NCBI RefSeq assembly: GCF_018917435.1
Contig: NZ_JAHLOQ010000001.1
Coordinates: 124,001 to 188,000, forward strand
Source: Intestinibacter bartlettii
GTDB taxonomy: Bacteria; Bacillota; Clostridia; Peptostreptococcales; Peptostreptococcaceae
Direction: 5' to 3'
Length of the DNA stretch: 64,000 nt
The position numbers and the translations under genes were made by a program. How positions within the stretch are numbered: the first letter of the stretch is position 1; each line of letters starts with the position of its first letter. This document shows, piece by piece, positions 27,918-38,605 of this stretch. Under the pieces are notes generated by a model, which saw only the letters and a list, made by a program, of their open reading frames with translations, had not been told where the DNA came from and searched no databases.

Positions 27918-27951
27918 AAAAAATCTTTCCAATTAAATGGAAAGATTTTTT
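27918..27951 (-). terminator. Terminator downstream of pnp
   Basis: AAAAAATCTTTCCA and TGGAAAGATTTTTT form a 14-bp perfect stem with a six-base loop (27918-27951), giving a T run on the minus strand after pnp (stop at 27996). Confidence 0.9.
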
Positions 27952-27995
27952 ATATATCTAAATTTCAATACAGTCTAAACTATATATTTTATAAT

Positions 27996-30101
27996 CTATT
28001 TATGATCTTTTTTTGGTTTTGGAAGTAATGCTTTTCTAGATACATTAACTCTTCCTTTTTCATCTATTTCAGTAACTTTAACTTCTACTTCATCTCCGAT
28101 GTTTAATACATCTTCAACTTTATTTACTCTTTCATGAGCTATATGAGATATATGAAGTAAACCTTCTTTACCTGGAAGTAATTCTACAAAAGCACCAAAG
28201 TTAAGTATTCTAGTTACTTTACCTTTATATACTTGTCCTACTTCTACTTCTGCAACTATATCTGATATTTTCTTTTGTGCTAAATCTATCATTTCTTGAT
28301 CTATACCTGATATAAATACTTCACCAGTTTGTTCTATATCTATTTTAACTCCAGTTTCATCTATTATCTTAGTTATAACTTTTCCACCAGGTCCTATAAC
28401 GTCTCTTATTTTATCTGGGTTTATATGCATAGTTACTATTTTAGGTGCATATTTAGATAAGTGTGGTCTTGGAGCATCTATAGTTTTTCTCATTTCATTT
28501 AATATATGAAGTCTACCTACTCTAGCTTGTGCAAGAGCTGTTCTTAATATTTCTTCATCTATACCAGCTATTTTTATATCCATTTGTATAGCTGTTATAC
28601 CGTGTTCTGTACCAGCAACTTTAAAGTCCATATCTCCTAAATGGTCTTCCATACCTTGTATATCTGAAAGTATAGCTATTTCTCCATCTTGTTCTATAAG
28701 ACCCATTGCGATACCTGCTACCATATCTTTTATAGGTACACCTGCATCTAAAAGTGATAATGTTGAACCACAAACACTACCTTGAGAAGTAGAACCATTT
28801 GAACTTAATACTTCTGATACAAGTCTTATTGCATATGGGAATTCTTCTTTAGATGGTATTACTGGAAGTAAAGCTCTTTCAGCTAATGCACCGTGACCGA
28901 TTTCTCTTCTTCCTGGTCCTCTTGATGGTCTAACTTCACCTACAGAATAAGCTGGGAAGTTGTAGTGATGCATATATCTTTTAGATTCTTCTTCATCTAA
29001 TCCATCAAGTATTTGTACATCTCCAAGTGCTCCTAAAGTTGTTATTGTCATTACTTGAGTTTGACCTCTTGTGAATAATCCTGAACCATGAGTTCTAGGT
29101 ATAAATCCACAGTCACACCATATTGGTCTTATTTCGTCAGTTTTTCTAGCATCAGGTCTTCTACCTTCATGCACGATCATTTTTCTAACTTCTTCTTTTA
29201 TTATTTTATCTAAAACAGATACTATATCACCTTCGAATTCGTCTAGTGTTTCTTCATCGAAACTATCTAGAACTTCAGCTTTAACAGCATCCATAGCTTC
29301 TTGTCTTTCTAGTTTTTCGATTACTCTTACAGCTTCTTTCATTTTGTCAGTAGCCATTTCACGAACTTTAGCTTCTATATCTTCATCAGCTTTAGGTTCT
29401 ATAAATTCCATTTTTTCTTTACCAACTTCAGCTACTATTTGTTCTATAAATGCAACTATTTTTTTGATTTCTTCATGAGCTGTAAGTATCGCTTCAAGCA
29501 TTAATGATTCAGGTACTTCGTCTGCTCCTGCTTCAACCATCATTACTGCATCTTTTGTTCCTGAAACAGTAAGATGTAGGGAACTTTTTTCTCTTTGTTC
29601 TGCAGTAGGATTTATTACTAATGCTCCATCAACAAGTCCAACATTAACAGATCCTGTTGGTCCATTGAATGGTATTTCTGATATTGATAAAGCTACTGAT
29701 GAACCTATCATAGCTACTACATCTGGTGTACAATCTTGATCTACTGATAATACAGTAGCAACAACTTGTACATCATTTCTAAATCCTTTTGGGAATAAAG
29801 GTCTTATAGGTCTATCTATAAGTCTTGATGTAAGTGTAGCTTTTTCAGATGCTTTACCTTCTCTTTTTAAGAATCCACCTGGTATTTTACCTACTGAGTA
29901 TAATTTTTCTTCATAGTCAACACTTAAAGGGAAGAAGTCTACGCCATCTCTAGGCTCAGCTGACTTAGAAACGTTAACCATTACCATAGTTTCCCCATAT
30001 TGAAGTATTGCACTACCACTTGCTAATTGTGCTATTTTGCCTATCTCGACAGACAGCTCTCTGCCTGCTAATTCCATTGTAAAAATTTTATGTTCAAACA
30101 T
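27996..30101 (-). CDS. pnp: Polyribonucleotide nucleotidyltransferase (PNPase)
   Basis: A phosphate-dependent 3'-5' exoribonuclease that degrades mRNA. The 701-residue protein has two RNase PH domains separated by an all-helical segment (about 215-310), followed by a KH domain (residues about 555-615 with [16 protein letters not shown]) and an S1 domain ([20 protein letters not shown]). Phosphate-binding and catalytic motifs of the second PH core are present ([40 protein letters not shown]). GGAGGTACAAGCATT precedes the ATG. It is a separate unit after rpsO and degV, each with its own terminator or gap. Confidence 0.97.
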   Translation of the reverse strand: MFEHKIFTMELAGRELSVEIGKIAQLASGSAILQYGETMVMVNVSKSAEPRDGVDFFPLSVDYEEKLYSVGKIPGGFLKREGKASEKATLTSRLIDRPIRPLFPKGFRNDVQVVATVLSVDQDCTPDVVAMIGSSVALSISEIPFNGPTGSVNVGLVDGALVINPTAEQREKSSLHLTVSGTKDAVMMVEAGADEVPESLMLEAILTAHEEIKKIVAFIEQIVAEVGKEKMEFIEPKADEDIEAKVREMATDKMKEAVRVIEKLERQEAMDAVKAEVLDSFDEETLDEFEGDIVSVLDKIIKEEVRKMIVHEGRRPDARKTDEIRPIWCDCGFIPRTHGSGLFTRGQTQVMTITTLGALGDVQILDGLDEEESKRYMHHYNFPAYSVGEVRPSRGPGRREIGHGALAERALLPVIPSKEEFPYAIRLVSEVLSSNGSTSQGSVCGSTLSLLDAGVPIKDMVAGIAMGLIEQDGEIAILSDIQGMEDHLGDMDFKVAGTEHGITAIQMDIKIAGIDEEILRTALAQARVGRLHILNEMRKTIDAPRPHLSKYAPKIVTMHINPDKIRDVIGPGGKVITKIIDETGVKIDIEQTGEVFISGIDQEMIDLAQKKISDIVAEVEVGQVYKGKVTRILNFGAFVELLPGKEGLLHISHIAHERVNKVEDVLNIGDEVEVKVTEIDEKGRVNVSRKALLPKPKKDHK

Positions 30102-30261
30102 TAATGCTTGTACCTCCTCTTATACTAAAACCCTTTTTTCATTCTCTTTAATATATTATCAAAAATACCATAAATAAAAAAGTCTTTATTTTAAAAATGT
30201 ATAAATGGTATAAATACTAAGGCTTAGTTTTATTATGTATTTATTTCGTTATTTATTCTTA

Positions 30262-31104
30262 TTAATAAGAAGAACTTATAGCTAAGATTTCTGGCCCTGT
30301 ATGAGAGCAAATACAAGATCCACCTCTTGTTATATAAACCTTCTTAGCTTTTATCCTTTTAGATACTTCTTCTTGTAATTTTTTGAAATCTTCTTCATTT
30401 GAACCATAACCAATAGTTATAATTTTATCTTCTAAATTTCCATTATTCATTTCTAAAATCATATCCACTAGCTTAGAAGCTATTTGCTTAGTTCCTCTTA
30501 CTTTAGATAGTATTTTATTTTTTCCATCTTGCATTGTACATATTGGTTTTATACTAAGCATATTTCCTACAAAAGAAACTACGCTTGGTAATCGTCCACT
30601 TTGTTTTAAATATTCAAGAGTGAAAGGAACAAATAGTAGATTTACGCTTTCTCTCATTTTTTCCAGCTCTTTTACTATTTCTTTAGCATTTAAATTTCCT
30701 TCTTCTATTAAATGACTTGCTTTTATTACATATTGTCCGCTACCTAATGATAAAAATAGACTATCAAAAATATATATATTTCCATCAACATCAGCTTTTG
30801 CCAAATTAGCACTTTGGAATGTTCCCGAAGCTTTAGAAGAACCTGTTATACATATAACATCGTATCCTTCTTTTGTATATTGTTCAAATCTATCCTTAAA
30901 ATCAACATAAGTTACTTGTGATGTTTTCGGTAAATCATGACTATTTTCTAAAATATTATAAAATTCTTCTTTTGTGAAATCTACTCCGTCTTTATACTCT
31001 TTATTGTCAATATTTATTGTCAAGGGTATCATTTCTACAAACTCTTTATTGTTTATTTCTTCTGGAATATCACACATACTGTCGCAAATCAGTTTTATTT
31101 TCAT
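30262..31104 (-). CDS. DegV-family fatty-acid-binding protein
   Basis: A 280-residue DegV protein, which binds a fatty acid in a pocket between two domains; some members hand the fatty acid to the FakA kinase. Family features are ICDSMCDIP at the N-terminus, PLTINIDNKEYKDGVDFTKEEFY, DLPKTSQVTYVDF and the binding-site block CITGSSKASGTFQSA. The C-terminal domain contains YLKQSGRLPSVVSFVGNMLSIKPI. No fakA gene is nearby. It is a single gene between rpsO and pnp, an unusual insertion into that otherwise conserved pair. Confidence 0.92.
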   Translation of the reverse strand: MKIKLICDSMCDIPEEINNKEFVEMIPLTINIDNKEYKDGVDFTKEEFYNILENSHDLPKTSQVTYVDFKDRFEQYTKEGYDVICITGSSKASGTFQSANLAKADVDGNIYIFDSLFLSLGSGQYVIKASHLIEEGNLNAKEIVKELEKMRESVNLLFVPFTLEYLKQSGRLPSVVSFVGNMLSIKPICTMQDGKNKILSKVRGTKQIASKLVDMILEMNNGNLEDKIITIGYGSNEEDFKKLQEEVSKRIKAKKVYITRGGSCICSHTGPEILAISSSY

Positions 31105-31171
31105 GACCTAAGCCCCCTTGCTTAAATTTATTATATATTTATAATATCCATTCCTAGTATCTTAAATACAA

Positions 31172-31204
31172 AAAAAGCAAGTATTTGCGTATACCTGCTT
31201 TTTA
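31172..31204 (-). terminator. Terminator downstream of rpsO
   Basis: On the minus strand AAAAAGCAGGTAT pairs with ATACTTGCTTTTT (one G-T pair) around ACGCAA, and a T run follows. It ends the rpsO unit 17 bases beyond its stop codon. Confidence 0.85.
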
Positions 31205-31220
31205 GTCAAAAGTAATAAAA

Positions 31221-31475
31221 CTATTTTCTTAATCCTAATTTAGCTATTAAAGCTCTGTAACCTTCTAGGTCTTTTTCTTTTAGGTAAGCTAATAAGTTTC
31301 TTCTTCTACCAACCATTTTTAAAAGTCCTCTTCTTGAATGGTGGTCTTTTTTATGAACTCTTAAGTGATCGTTTAGTTCATTTATTCTAGCTGTTAATAA
31401 AGCTATTTGTACTTCTGGAGAACCAGTATCTCCTTCTTTTCTTCCGAATTCTTTGATTATTTCTTGTTTGTTCAT
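31221..31475 (-). CDS. rpsO: Ribosomal protein S15
   Basis: A primary rRNA-binding protein of the 30S subunit. The 84-residue product shows the full S15 pattern: [55 protein letters not shown] and the [10 protein letters not shown] end. It is a few residues shorter than the 88-89 usual, at the N-terminus. GGAGGTACATCATAAG lies before the ATG. S15 often represses its own mRNA through a 5' structure, but I cannot identify one with confidence in the 109 bases upstream. Confidence 0.97.
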   Translation of the reverse strand: MNKQEIIKEFGRKEGDTGSPEVQIALLTARINELNDHLRVHKKDHHSRRGLLKMVGRRRNLLAYLKEKDLEGYRALIAKLGLRK

Positions 31476-31584
31476 CTTATGATGTACCTCCGTTTATTTT
31501 TTTAATAAGCGCCATTTACTAAGCATTGATTGGAGTATTCAAATCCCGAGTAATGGTTAACTTCCTTGTCTATTTTATCATAAG

Positions 31585-32514
31585 TTAATTACTTTTGCAA
31601 ATATACTTTTCATATATTTTTTTTGTATCTTTTTTTAGTTGTTCTTTTAATTCATCTAGAGAATTAAATTTCTTTTCATCTCTTAGTCTTTCCAAAAATT
31701 CGATCTTTATAGTTTCACCATAAATATCTTCACTAAATTGTAATATATGAGTTTCAATTGATAATTTTTCTACTCTTACTGTTGGATTAAATCCTATATT
31801 AGTAGCACCCATATAGACTTTATCTTTAATATAAACCTTTGTAGCATATATTCCAGGTCTCGGAAGTATTAAATTTTCTTTGAACTTTAGGTTAGCTGTA
31901 GGAAATCCCATAGTTCTACCTATTTGTTTTCCACTAATAACTTTACCTTCTACGATATAATTATGTCCTAAATATTCTTTTACATTTTCAACTTTGCCTT
32001 GAGCCAATAGATTTCTTATATATGTACTACTAACCCTTATATTATTTATTTTTATTGGTTTTACTATTTCCACATCAAAATCATATTCTCCGCCTAATGC
32101 TTTCAATAAAATTGCATCTCCTTCTTTATTTCTTGCAAAGGTAAAATCATGACCCACATATATTTTTTTTGCATTTAATTTTTTTACTAAAATATTCTCT
32201 ACAAAATCAATAGCTGATATTTTTGTCATATATTCATCAAATGGTAGATTTATAATAATATCAACCCCTAAAGCTTTCATAGTGTTAATTTTGTCTTTAT
32301 TAGTAATAATTTTTCTTACCTTTTCACTTTCAAAAAAATTGGCTGGATGATTTGAAAAGGTAAAAACTACACTTTTCATGTTATTTTTTTTGGCATAATC
32401 CACAGTTTTCTTTATAAGTACTTTATGACCTTTATGAAGACCATCAAATTTGCCTATCGTGACAACACTTTTATTTATTTGTTCCAATTCTTCTAAAGAT
32501 GTTATAATTATCAT
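31585..32514 (-). CDS. ribF: Bifunctional riboflavin kinase / FAD synthetase
   Basis: It converts riboflavin to FMN and then FAD. The N-terminal nucleotidyltransferase domain carries GKFDGLHKGHKVL (HxGH-type motif) and VFTFSNHP; the C-terminal kinase domain has GRTMGFPTANL, the NIGFNPTV loop and ETHILQF. The 309-residue length is typical. It is the last gene of the long rimP-nusA operon, 28 bases after truB. No FMN riboswitch is found directly upstream, as expected for an internal operon gene. Confidence 0.95.
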   Translation of the reverse strand: MIIITSLEELEQINKSVVTIGKFDGLHKGHKVLIKKTVDYAKKNNMKSVVFTFSNHPANFFESEKVRKIITNKDKINTMKALGVDIIINLPFDEYMTKISAIDFVENILVKKLNAKKIYVGHDFTFARNKEGDAILLKALGGEYDFDVEIVKPIKINNIRVSSTYIRNLLAQGKVENVKEYLGHNYIVEGKVISGKQIGRTMGFPTANLKFKENLILPRPGIYATKVYIKDKVYMGATNIGFNPTVRVEKLSIETHILQFSEDIYGETIKIEFLERLRDEKKFNSLDELKEQLKKDTKKIYEKYICKSN

Positions 32515-32542
32515 TATTTTTTCCCCACCGAAATATTATTTA

Positions 32543-33457
32543 CTATATAAAGAGTTTATCACTTTTTAATGTCATAATGTTATTATCTTTTAATATTTTT
32601 CCTACACCTATAAAAATATTTTCACAATAAACTCTGACAAGGTCGTTTTCTTTATCGTTATTTTGTGATTTTTTTACAACAAATCTTCTTGAATCAATAA
32701 CGCCACCATTCATATAATATCTTTTTGCACTAGGATTTAAGTTTACTTCTGGAAGGTTGTCTAAAACATAATCTATATCATATAGGTATTCATCTAAAGA
32801 ATCTGTATTTTTTAACTCTTCTAATTCTTCTAGAGTTATTGCATTTTCTAAATTGAATTTTCCTGATGATGTTCTAAGTAAGAAAGACATATGTCCTCCA
32901 CAATTTAAATACTCTCCTATATCATGGCATATACTTCTTACATAAGTTCCTTTTGAACATTTCACATAAAAAGTTATTTTATTTTTAGATATATTTAATA
33001 TATCGATTTCTTTTATGTTTACTTTCCTAGGTTTTATATCTATTAAATCAGCTTTACCTTTCCTAGCTAAATCACACATTTTTTTACCGTTTACTTTTAA
33101 TGCTGAATAAACTGGTGGAAGCTGCTTGATTTCACCTTCTTGTGATTTAAACGCCTCTCTTATTTTTGATTCTTCAATATCTAAATTATCATTTCTATAT
33201 AATATAGTTCCTGATGAATCATATGTGTCTGTTTCTATTCCTAATGTCAATTCACAAATATAAGACTTATCTTTATTTAAAATAAGTTCACTTACTTTAG
33301 TTGCCCTTCCTAAGCAGATTGGAAGTACTCCTGCTGCATCTGGGTCTAAAGTTCCTGTATGGCCAACTTTTTTCATATTTAATGTTCTTCTAACACAACT
33401 TACTACGTCATGAGATGTCATTCCTGTTGGCTTTAAAATATTAATAATCTTATTCAT
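32543..33457 (-). CDS. truB: tRNA pseudouridine-55 synthase
   Basis: It makes the universal pseudouridine 55 in the T-loop of tRNAs. The 304-residue product has KPTGMTSHDVV, the catalytic aspartate D38 in HTGTLDPDAAGVLP, the YxxxK-type block (LPPVYSALKVNGKKMCDLAR) and KGTYVRSICHDIG. The C-terminal 60 residues form the small PUA-like domain. It starts ten bases after the nrnA stop and is co-transcribed with its neighbours. Confidence 0.96.
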   Translation of the reverse strand: MNKIINILKPTGMTSHDVVSCVRRTLNMKKVGHTGTLDPDAAGVLPICLGRATKVSELILNKDKSYICELTLGIETDTYDSSGTILYRNDNLDIEESKIREAFKSQEGEIKQLPPVYSALKVNGKKMCDLARKGKADLIDIKPRKVNIKEIDILNISKNKITFYVKCSKGTYVRSICHDIGEYLNCGGHMSFLLRTSSGKFNLENAITLEELEELKNTDSLDEYLYDIDYVLDNLPEVNLNPSAKRYYMNGGVIDSRRFVVKKSQNNDKENDLVRVYCENIFIGVGKILKDNNIMTLKSDKLFI

Positions 33458-33467
33458 TATATCATCC

Positions 33468-34454
33468 TTAAATATATTTTAAAGTCTCAGCTACTACCAT
33501 CTTAGTTGCATTTTCTATAGTTTCATTAAATACAGTTAATCCAGCAGCTCTTACGTGACCTCCACCATTAAACATTTTTGCAATATGGCTTACGTCTACA
33601 TAGTTTTTAGATCTAAGACTTATTTTTATTTCATTTGAAGATTTTTCTTTTACTAAAATTCCTACTTCTACATTTTCTATATCTCTGCAGTAAGGTGTTA
33701 TACCATCTGTATCTTTAAAACTTACATGGTTTCTAGATAACATATCTTGAGTTAATGTTATAACGGCAATTTTAGTATTTATTATGTCTAATGTATTTAG
33801 TGCTTCTCCTAATAATTTATAGTAATTATAAGGATTATTTCCATAAACTTCACAGATAACTTTATTTGTTTCAGCACCTAATATTAAAAGGTCTTTTGCC
33901 ATATCAAAAGTAGATGGGTGAGTATTTGAATAAGTAAATTTACCTGTATCTGTTACTACACCTGTATATAGTGCTGTTGCAATTTTTTTATCTATTACTT
34001 GTGTATTTTCTTTTTCATTTATTTTTTTAAATAAATTATATACTAATTCGCAAGTTGAAGACTCTTCCGGTACTACATAATTAAAATCACCATAATTATC
34101 ATTGCTAGCATGGTGGTCTATGCATATTAATTTTTTAGCATTTTCTATCAAAGTTTTATCTATACATATTCTATTTAAATCTCCACAGTCTAGTGCTATT
34201 AAATTAAACTCTTCTAAATTTAATTTAATAAACTCCTCAGAACTTAAAATTTCTATATCTTCTAATAAAAATTTTAAGTTAATAGGAGTATCATCATCTA
34301 AAACATAGTAGACTTCTTTATTTATAGATTTTAAATAATAATACATAGATAAAGTAGAACCTATATTATCTCCATCTGGATTAACATGAGAGGTAACTAA
34401 AAAATAGTTACCCTCATTAATATAATTAATTATTTTATCCATGTTTTTATCCAT
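33468..34454 (-). CDS. nrnA: DHH-family oligoribonuclease / pAp phosphatase NrnA
   Basis: It degrades nanoRNAs from the 5' side and dephosphorylates 3'-phosphoadenosine-5'-phosphate. The catalytic DHH domain shows SHVNPDGDNIGS, ALDCGD, and the motif IDHHASNDNYG; the DHHA1 domain ends with FNGGGHVRAAG for substrate binding. I use the ATG at 34454, one base after the rbfA stop (TAA-C-ATG), giving 328 residues. Starting at the upstream in-frame ATG (34502) would add a lysine-rich 16-residue stretch that merely overlaps rbfA. Translational coupling with rbfA is likely. Confidence 0.93.
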   Translation of the reverse strand: MDKNMDKIINYINEGNYFLVTSHVNPDGDNIGSTLSMYYYLKSINKEVYYVLDDDTPINLKFLLEDIEILSSEEFIKLNLEEFNLIALDCGDLNRICIDKTLIENAKKLICIDHHASNDNYGDFNYVVPEESSTCELVYNLFKKINEKENTQVIDKKIATALYTGVVTDTGKFTYSNTHPSTFDMAKDLLILGAETNKVICEVYGNNPYNYYKLLGEALNTLDIINTKIAVITLTQDMLSRNHVSFKDTDGITPYCRDIENVEVGILVKEKSSNEIKISLRSKNYVDVSHIAKMFNGGGHVRAAGLTVFNETIENATKMVVAETLKYI

Positions 34455-34455
34455 G

Positions 34456-34839
34456 TTATTCACCGTCTTTTTCGTTTTCTTCTGATGAATCTTTATATCC
34501 ATTGTTAACTTTCTTTATTAATTCGTCCATATACATTCCTTTTAATAAAGAATCATCTATTTTGAATATAATTTCTGGAGTATGTCTTATTTTTATACTT
34601 TTTCCAACTTCTCTTCTTATATATCCGCATGCACTTTTTAGTCCTTCAAGTGTAGATTCTTCATCTCCACCTAATATACTTACATATACATACGCATAAC
34701 TTAAGTCACTTGTAACTTCAACATCAGTTACACTTACTAGAGAATTTATTCTTGGATCTTTTATTCCATTAATAAGCATTGTGCTTACTATTTTTCTAAT
34801 TTCTTCTGCTATTCTACGTGTTCTATTATTTGATGCCAT
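34456..34839 (-). CDS. rbfA: 30S ribosome-binding factor A
   Basis: A KH-fold assembly factor for the 30S subunit. The 127-residue sequence has the family's IAEEIRKIVSTMLINGIKDPRI start, VTDVEVTSDLSYAYVYVSILG and RREVGKSIKIRHTPEIIFKID. A short acidic tail follows. It lies 21 bases downstream of infB, as in nearly all Firmicutes, and abuts nrnA. Confidence 0.95.
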   Translation of the reverse strand: MASNNRTRRIAEEIRKIVSTMLINGIKDPRINSLVSVTDVEVTSDLSYAYVYVSILGGDEESTLEGLKSACGYIRREVGKSIKIRHTPEIIFKIDDSLLKGMYMDELIKKVNNGYKDSSEENEKDGE

Positions 34840-34860
34840 TATATCAACCTCTTTTGTTAA

Positions 34861-36789
34861 TTATAGTTCTCTTTTTACTTCCTTTTGAACGTAGGCTTCT
34901 ACTATGTCACCTACTTTTATGTCATTGTAATTAACAAAGCTCATACCACATTCATAACCACTATTTACTTCTTTTACGTCGTCTTTGAATCTCTTAAGAG
35001 CTAATAATTCACATTCTTGAATTATAATACCATCTCTAACTATTCTAACTTTGCAGTTTCTATATATCTTACCACTTGTTACGTAGCATCCTGCAACAGC
35101 TCCAACACCTGAAATTTTGTATACTTCTCTTATTTCAGCTTTTCCTGTATCTTCATCTCTTAATTCTGGATCTAGTAAACCGCTCATAGCAGCTTGTATA
35201 TCTTCTATAGCTTTGTAAATTATTGTGTATGTTCTTATATCAACACCTTCTTTATCAGCTAAAGACTCAGCACCAGATACTGGTCTTACGTTGAATCCTA
35301 TTATTATAGCATTTGATGCAGCTGCTAATAATACGTCTGATTCATTTATTGCACCAACACCACCGTGGATTACTCTTACGTTAACTTCTTCAGTTGATAA
35401 TTTTTCAAGTGATTGTTTTACAGCTTGAACAGAACCTTGAACGTCTGCTTTTATTACTACATTTAAGTCTTTTACTTGACCTTCATTCATTTGGTTGAAT
35501 AAATCGTCAAGTGACATTCTTTGAGAAGATTTAAGCATTTCTTCTCTTTGTATTAATTGTCTCTTTTCAGAAACACTTCTTGCTATTTTATCAGTTGGAA
35601 CAGCAACAAATTGATCTCCACCTTGTGGTACTTCAGATAGACCTAATATTTCTACTGCAGTTGAAGGACCAGCTTGTTTAACTCTTTTTCCTTTAGCATT
35701 TATCATAGCTCTTACTTTACCAGCAGCTACACCAGCAACTATAGGATCTCCAACTTTTAAAGTTCCGCCTTGAACTAATACAGTTGCAACTGGACCTCTT
35801 GCTTTGTCAAGTTGTGCTTCTATTACTGTACCTACAGCTCTCTTATTAGGGTTAGCTCTTAATTCTTCCATTTCTGCAACTAATAGAACCATTTCTAATA
35901 ATGTGTCTATGTTTTGATTTTTCTTAGCAGAAACTTCAACAGATATTACTGAGCCACCCCAGTCTTCTACTAATAATCCTTCATCAGCTAATTCTTTTTT
36001 AACTTTATCTGGATTTGCACCTGGTTTATCTATTTTGTTTATTGCTACTATTAGAGGTACACCTGCTGCATTAGCATGGTTTATTGCTTCTATTGTTTGA
36101 GGCATTATACCATCATCTGCTGCAACTACTAATATTGCTATATCTGTTACTTGTGCTCCTCTAGCTCTCATAGATGTGAAAGCCTCATGTCCTGGAGTAT
36201 CTAAGAATACTATTTTTTGTCCATTTATAGATACTTCAGATGCACCTATATGTTGAGTTATTCCACCTGCTTCGCTTGATGTTACACGAGTATTTCTTAT
36301 AGCATCAAGTAAAGATGTTTTACCGTGGTCAACGTGTCCCATTACTGTTACTACTGGTGGTCTTGGTTGTAAATCTTCTTCTTTATCTTCTTGGATTTGC
36401 ATTAATTTTTCTATTTCTTCTTCTGCATCTTCGTCATTTCCTGCAACAACTAAATTAAATCCATTTTTTTGAGCTAATAATGATGCTACTTCGAAAGTAA
36501 CTTCTTGGTTTATTGTAGCCATAGTTCCCATTTTCATAAGTTCCATTATTACTTCTGAAACTGATTTTCCTATAGCATCAGCTAAGTTTTGAACTGTTAA
36601 AGGTCCATCTATACTGATTGTTTCACCATTTTCTTCTTTTAATAAATCTAATACTAATTGCGCATCATCTTCATCTATTTCCATATTTTCGTCTGCTACT
36701 TCAATGCCTAATTCTGCTAATTTAGCTATAACTTCTTTATTTGAGACTTTTGCCTCTTTTGCGATTTGGTTTATTCTTGTATTTGCCAC
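34861..36789 (-). CDS. infB: Translation initiation factor IF-2
   Basis: A GTPase that brings initiator tRNA to the 30S subunit. The 642-residue protein has a short N-terminal part with two IF2-N modules (residues 1-50 and about 65-115), then the G domain with [12 protein letters not shown] (G1), GGITQHIGA (G2), [15 protein letters not shown] (G3), NKIDKP (G4), and domains II-IV to the end. It lacks the long charged N-terminal linker of enterobacterial IF-2, as is usual for Clostridia. It is central in the nusA operon. Confidence 0.97.
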   Translation of the reverse strand: MANTRINQIAKEAKVSNKEVIAKLAELGIEVADENMEIDEDDAQLVLDLLKEENGETISIDGPLTVQNLADAIGKSVSEVIMELMKMGTMATINQEVTFEVASLLAQKNGFNLVVAGNDEDAEEEIEKLMQIQEDKEEDLQPRPPVVTVMGHVDHGKTSLLDAIRNTRVTSSEAGGITQHIGASEVSINGQKIVFLDTPGHEAFTSMRARGAQVTDIAILVVAADDGIMPQTIEAINHANAAGVPLIVAINKIDKPGANPDKVKKELADEGLLVEDWGGSVISVEVSAKKNQNIDTLLEMVLLVAEMEELRANPNKRAVGTVIEAQLDKARGPVATVLVQGGTLKVGDPIVAGVAAGKVRAMINAKGKRVKQAGPSTAVEILGLSEVPQGGDQFVAVPTDKIARSVSEKRQLIQREEMLKSSQRMSLDDLFNQMNEGQVKDLNVVIKADVQGSVQAVKQSLEKLSTEEVNVRVIHGGVGAINESDVLLAAASNAIIIGFNVRPVSGAESLADKEGVDIRTYTIIYKAIEDIQAAMSGLLDPELRDEDTGKAEIREVYKISGVGAVAGCYVTSGKIYRNCKVRIVRDGIIIQECELLALKRFKDDVKEVNSGYECGMSFVNYNDIKVGDIVEAYVQKEVKREL

Positions 36790-36815
36790 AAGATCACCCC
36801 CTATTAAATTTTTGA

Positions 36816-37121
36816 TTACATAAGTTCAATTATTTTTGAAGCTAAAGATTTATCCTTTATTCCAATAACTGCCCTTGGTGCTTTTCCTATAGCTAAACCA
36901 AGTTCTACTTTTGTTGAAAAGTAGATTTGGTTTATTTTTCTATAAGATGATTTATCTTTAAATAATTTTTTAGTATTTTCTGAAGCATCATCTGCTACAA
37001 TTACTAAACTTATCTTTCCTTTTTTTAATTCTTTTAATGTAGTGTCATCTCCTGAAACTACTTTGCCTGCTCTCATAGCTAGGCCTATATAAGAATAAAT
37101 TTTTTGTTCATTATTTATCAT
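36816..37121 (-). CDS. ylxQ: L7Ae-like K-turn-binding protein YlxQ
   Basis: A 101-residue L7Ae/L30e/S12e/Gadd45 fold protein. The family's pattern is seen in [24 protein letters not shown], then [16 protein letters not shown] and the basic-hydrophobic end [15 protein letters not shown]. Members bind kink-turns in RNA; the physiological RNA of YlxQ is not settled. Its start overlaps the end of rnpM by 11 bases, and infB follows 26 bases later. Confidence 0.9.
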   Translation of the reverse strand: MINNEQKIYSYIGLAMRAGKVVSGDDTTLKELKKGKISLVIVADDASENTKKLFKDKSSYRKINQIYFSTKVELGLAIGKAPRAVIGIKDKSLASKIIELM

Positions 37122-37392
37122 AAGATTCTAACTCCGCTAATAATTTTTCATATACTTCATCAGAAACTTCCACTTTAAAAGCTCTATTTAAAGCTTTTGT
37201 TTTTATTGCTTTTTTAAGACATTCGCTGTCTTTACATATATATGCACCTCTACCGTTTGCCCTACCAGATGGATCTAAAAATATTTCGCCTTCTTTGTTT
37301 TTAACTATTCTCATAAGCTCTTTTTTAGAATCTCTATCTTGACATACTATGCATTTTCTTTGAGGTATTTTTTTTACTTTTTTCAAAGCCAT
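37111..37392 (-). CDS. rnpM: YlxR-family protein (RNase P modulator RnpM)
   Basis: A 93-residue YlxR/DUF448 protein. It begins with PQRKCIVCQDRDSKKELMRIV, which contains the typical RxCxxC start of the family, followed by the GRANGRGAYICKDSECLKKA block. Bacillus YlxR was described as an RNA-binding modulator of RNase P. It sits between nusA and ylxQ, overlapping the latter, which is its standard place. Confidence 0.92.
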   Translation of the reverse strand: MALKKVKKIPQRKCIVCQDRDSKKELMRIVKNKEGEIFLDPSGRANGRGAYICKDSECLKKAIKTKALNRAFKVEVSDEVYEKLLAELESYDK

Positions 37393-37421
37393 CCCTCCTT
37401 TAACTATATTACCTTAGATTC

Positions 37422-38576
37422 TTATTCTTCGTCTAAATCTACATTTTGAGAATCTAATTCTGCATCTTGAACTGGTAATTCTATATTTTCTTCAACAAAA
37501 TCTACATCTTCTAAAGCTTTTTGAGCTTCCATTTCTTCTTTCATTTGAGATACACTTTTTATATCTATTTTCCAGTTAGTAAGTTTTGCTGCAAGTCTTG
37601 CATTTTGACCAGATTTACCAATTGCTAAAGATAATTGATAATCAGGAACTACTACTAGAGCTGTTTTTTCTTCTTCATTTATTTCTACTTTTTCAACTTT
37701 TGATGGACTAAGTGATGCAGATATAAATTCAGCTGGATCTTCACTATAGTTTATTATGTCGATTTTTTCTCCGCCTAATTCATCTACTACAGCTTTTACT
37801 CTAGTACCTTTAGGTCCAACACATGCTCCGATTGGATCTATTTTTTCATCTATTGATTGTACTGCTATTTTAGTTCTTGAACCAGCTTCTCTTGATACTG
37901 ATTTTATTTGAACTAAACCTTCAAATATTTCTACCACTTGCATTTCAAATAATCTCTTAACAAGACCTGGATGACTTCTTGATACTACAATTTGAGGACC
38001 TTTATTAGTCTTTTTAACTTCTAGTATATATACTTTTATTTTTTGTCCTGCTTTATACTCTTCACCAGGTATTTGTTCATTTTCTGGCATAGAAGCTTCT
38101 ATTTTTCCTATATTAACATATACAGTTTTTGAAGTAGCTCTAGCTATTTCACCAGTAACTATTTCACTTTCTTTTTCTATAAATTCATTGTATACTATTT
38201 CTCTTTCAGCTTCTCTAATTCTTTGAACAACTACTTGTTTAGCTGTTTGAGCAGCTATTCTTCCAAAATCTTTAGGAGTTACTTCATTTTCTATTATATC
38301 TCCTAATTGATAACTTGGGTCTATTTTTATAGCATCTGCTAATTCTATCTCTAAGAAAGTATCGTATAAGTCTGACTCATCAACTACTCTTCTTTGAGAG
38401 TAAACTCTTACTTCTCCACCTTCTCTGTCTACTGATACTCTAACATTTTGAGCAGATCCAAAGTTCTTTTTATAAGCAGTTAAAAGTGCTTGTTCTATAG
38501 TATCTATTATAACTTCTTTATCGATCCCTCTGTCTTTTTCTAATTCGTCTAACGCTTCCATAAATTCGTGATTCAT
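37422..38576 (-). CDS. nusA: Transcription termination/antitermination factor NusA
   Basis: It binds RNA polymerase and nascent RNA and governs pausing and termination. The 384-residue protein has the N-terminal RNAP-binding domain (1-130), an S1 domain (EIVTGEIARATSKTVYVNIG, about 133-200) and two KH domains (GACVGPKGTRVKAVVDELGG and LAIGKSGQNARLAAKLTNW). The acidic C-terminal repeats of E. coli NusA are absent, as is normal in Firmicutes; a short acidic tail remains. It lies 29 bases after rimP. Confidence 0.97.
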   Translation of the reverse strand: MNHEFMEALDELEKDRGIDKEVIIDTIEQALLTAYKKNFGSAQNVRVSVDREGGEVRVYSQRRVVDESDLYDTFLEIELADAIKIDPSYQLGDIIENEVTPKDFGRIAAQTAKQVVVQRIREAEREIVYNEFIEKESEIVTGEIARATSKTVYVNIGKIEASMPENEQIPGEEYKAGQKIKVYILEVKKTNKGPQIVVSRSHPGLVKRLFEMQVVEIFEGLVQIKSVSREAGSRTKIAVQSIDEKIDPIGACVGPKGTRVKAVVDELGGEKIDIINYSEDPAEFISASLSPSKVEKVEINEEEKTALVVVPDYQLSLAIGKSGQNARLAAKLTNWKIDIKSVSQMKEEMEAQKALEDVDFVEENIELPVQDAELDSQNVDLDEE

Positions 38577-38605
38577 TGTTTATTCCTCCCTAATTAATGT
38601 TATCA

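Noticed and set aside
31476-31584. S15 autoregulatory leader upstream of rpsO
   Set aside because: S15 leaders are common, but I could not draw a convincing pseudoknot or three-way junction by eye in these 109 bases.
34455-34502. N-terminal extension of NrnA from the upstream ATG
   Set aside because: It overlaps rbfA, is merely lysine-rich, and the ATG at 34454 gives the usual domain start with a coupled TAA-C-ATG junction.
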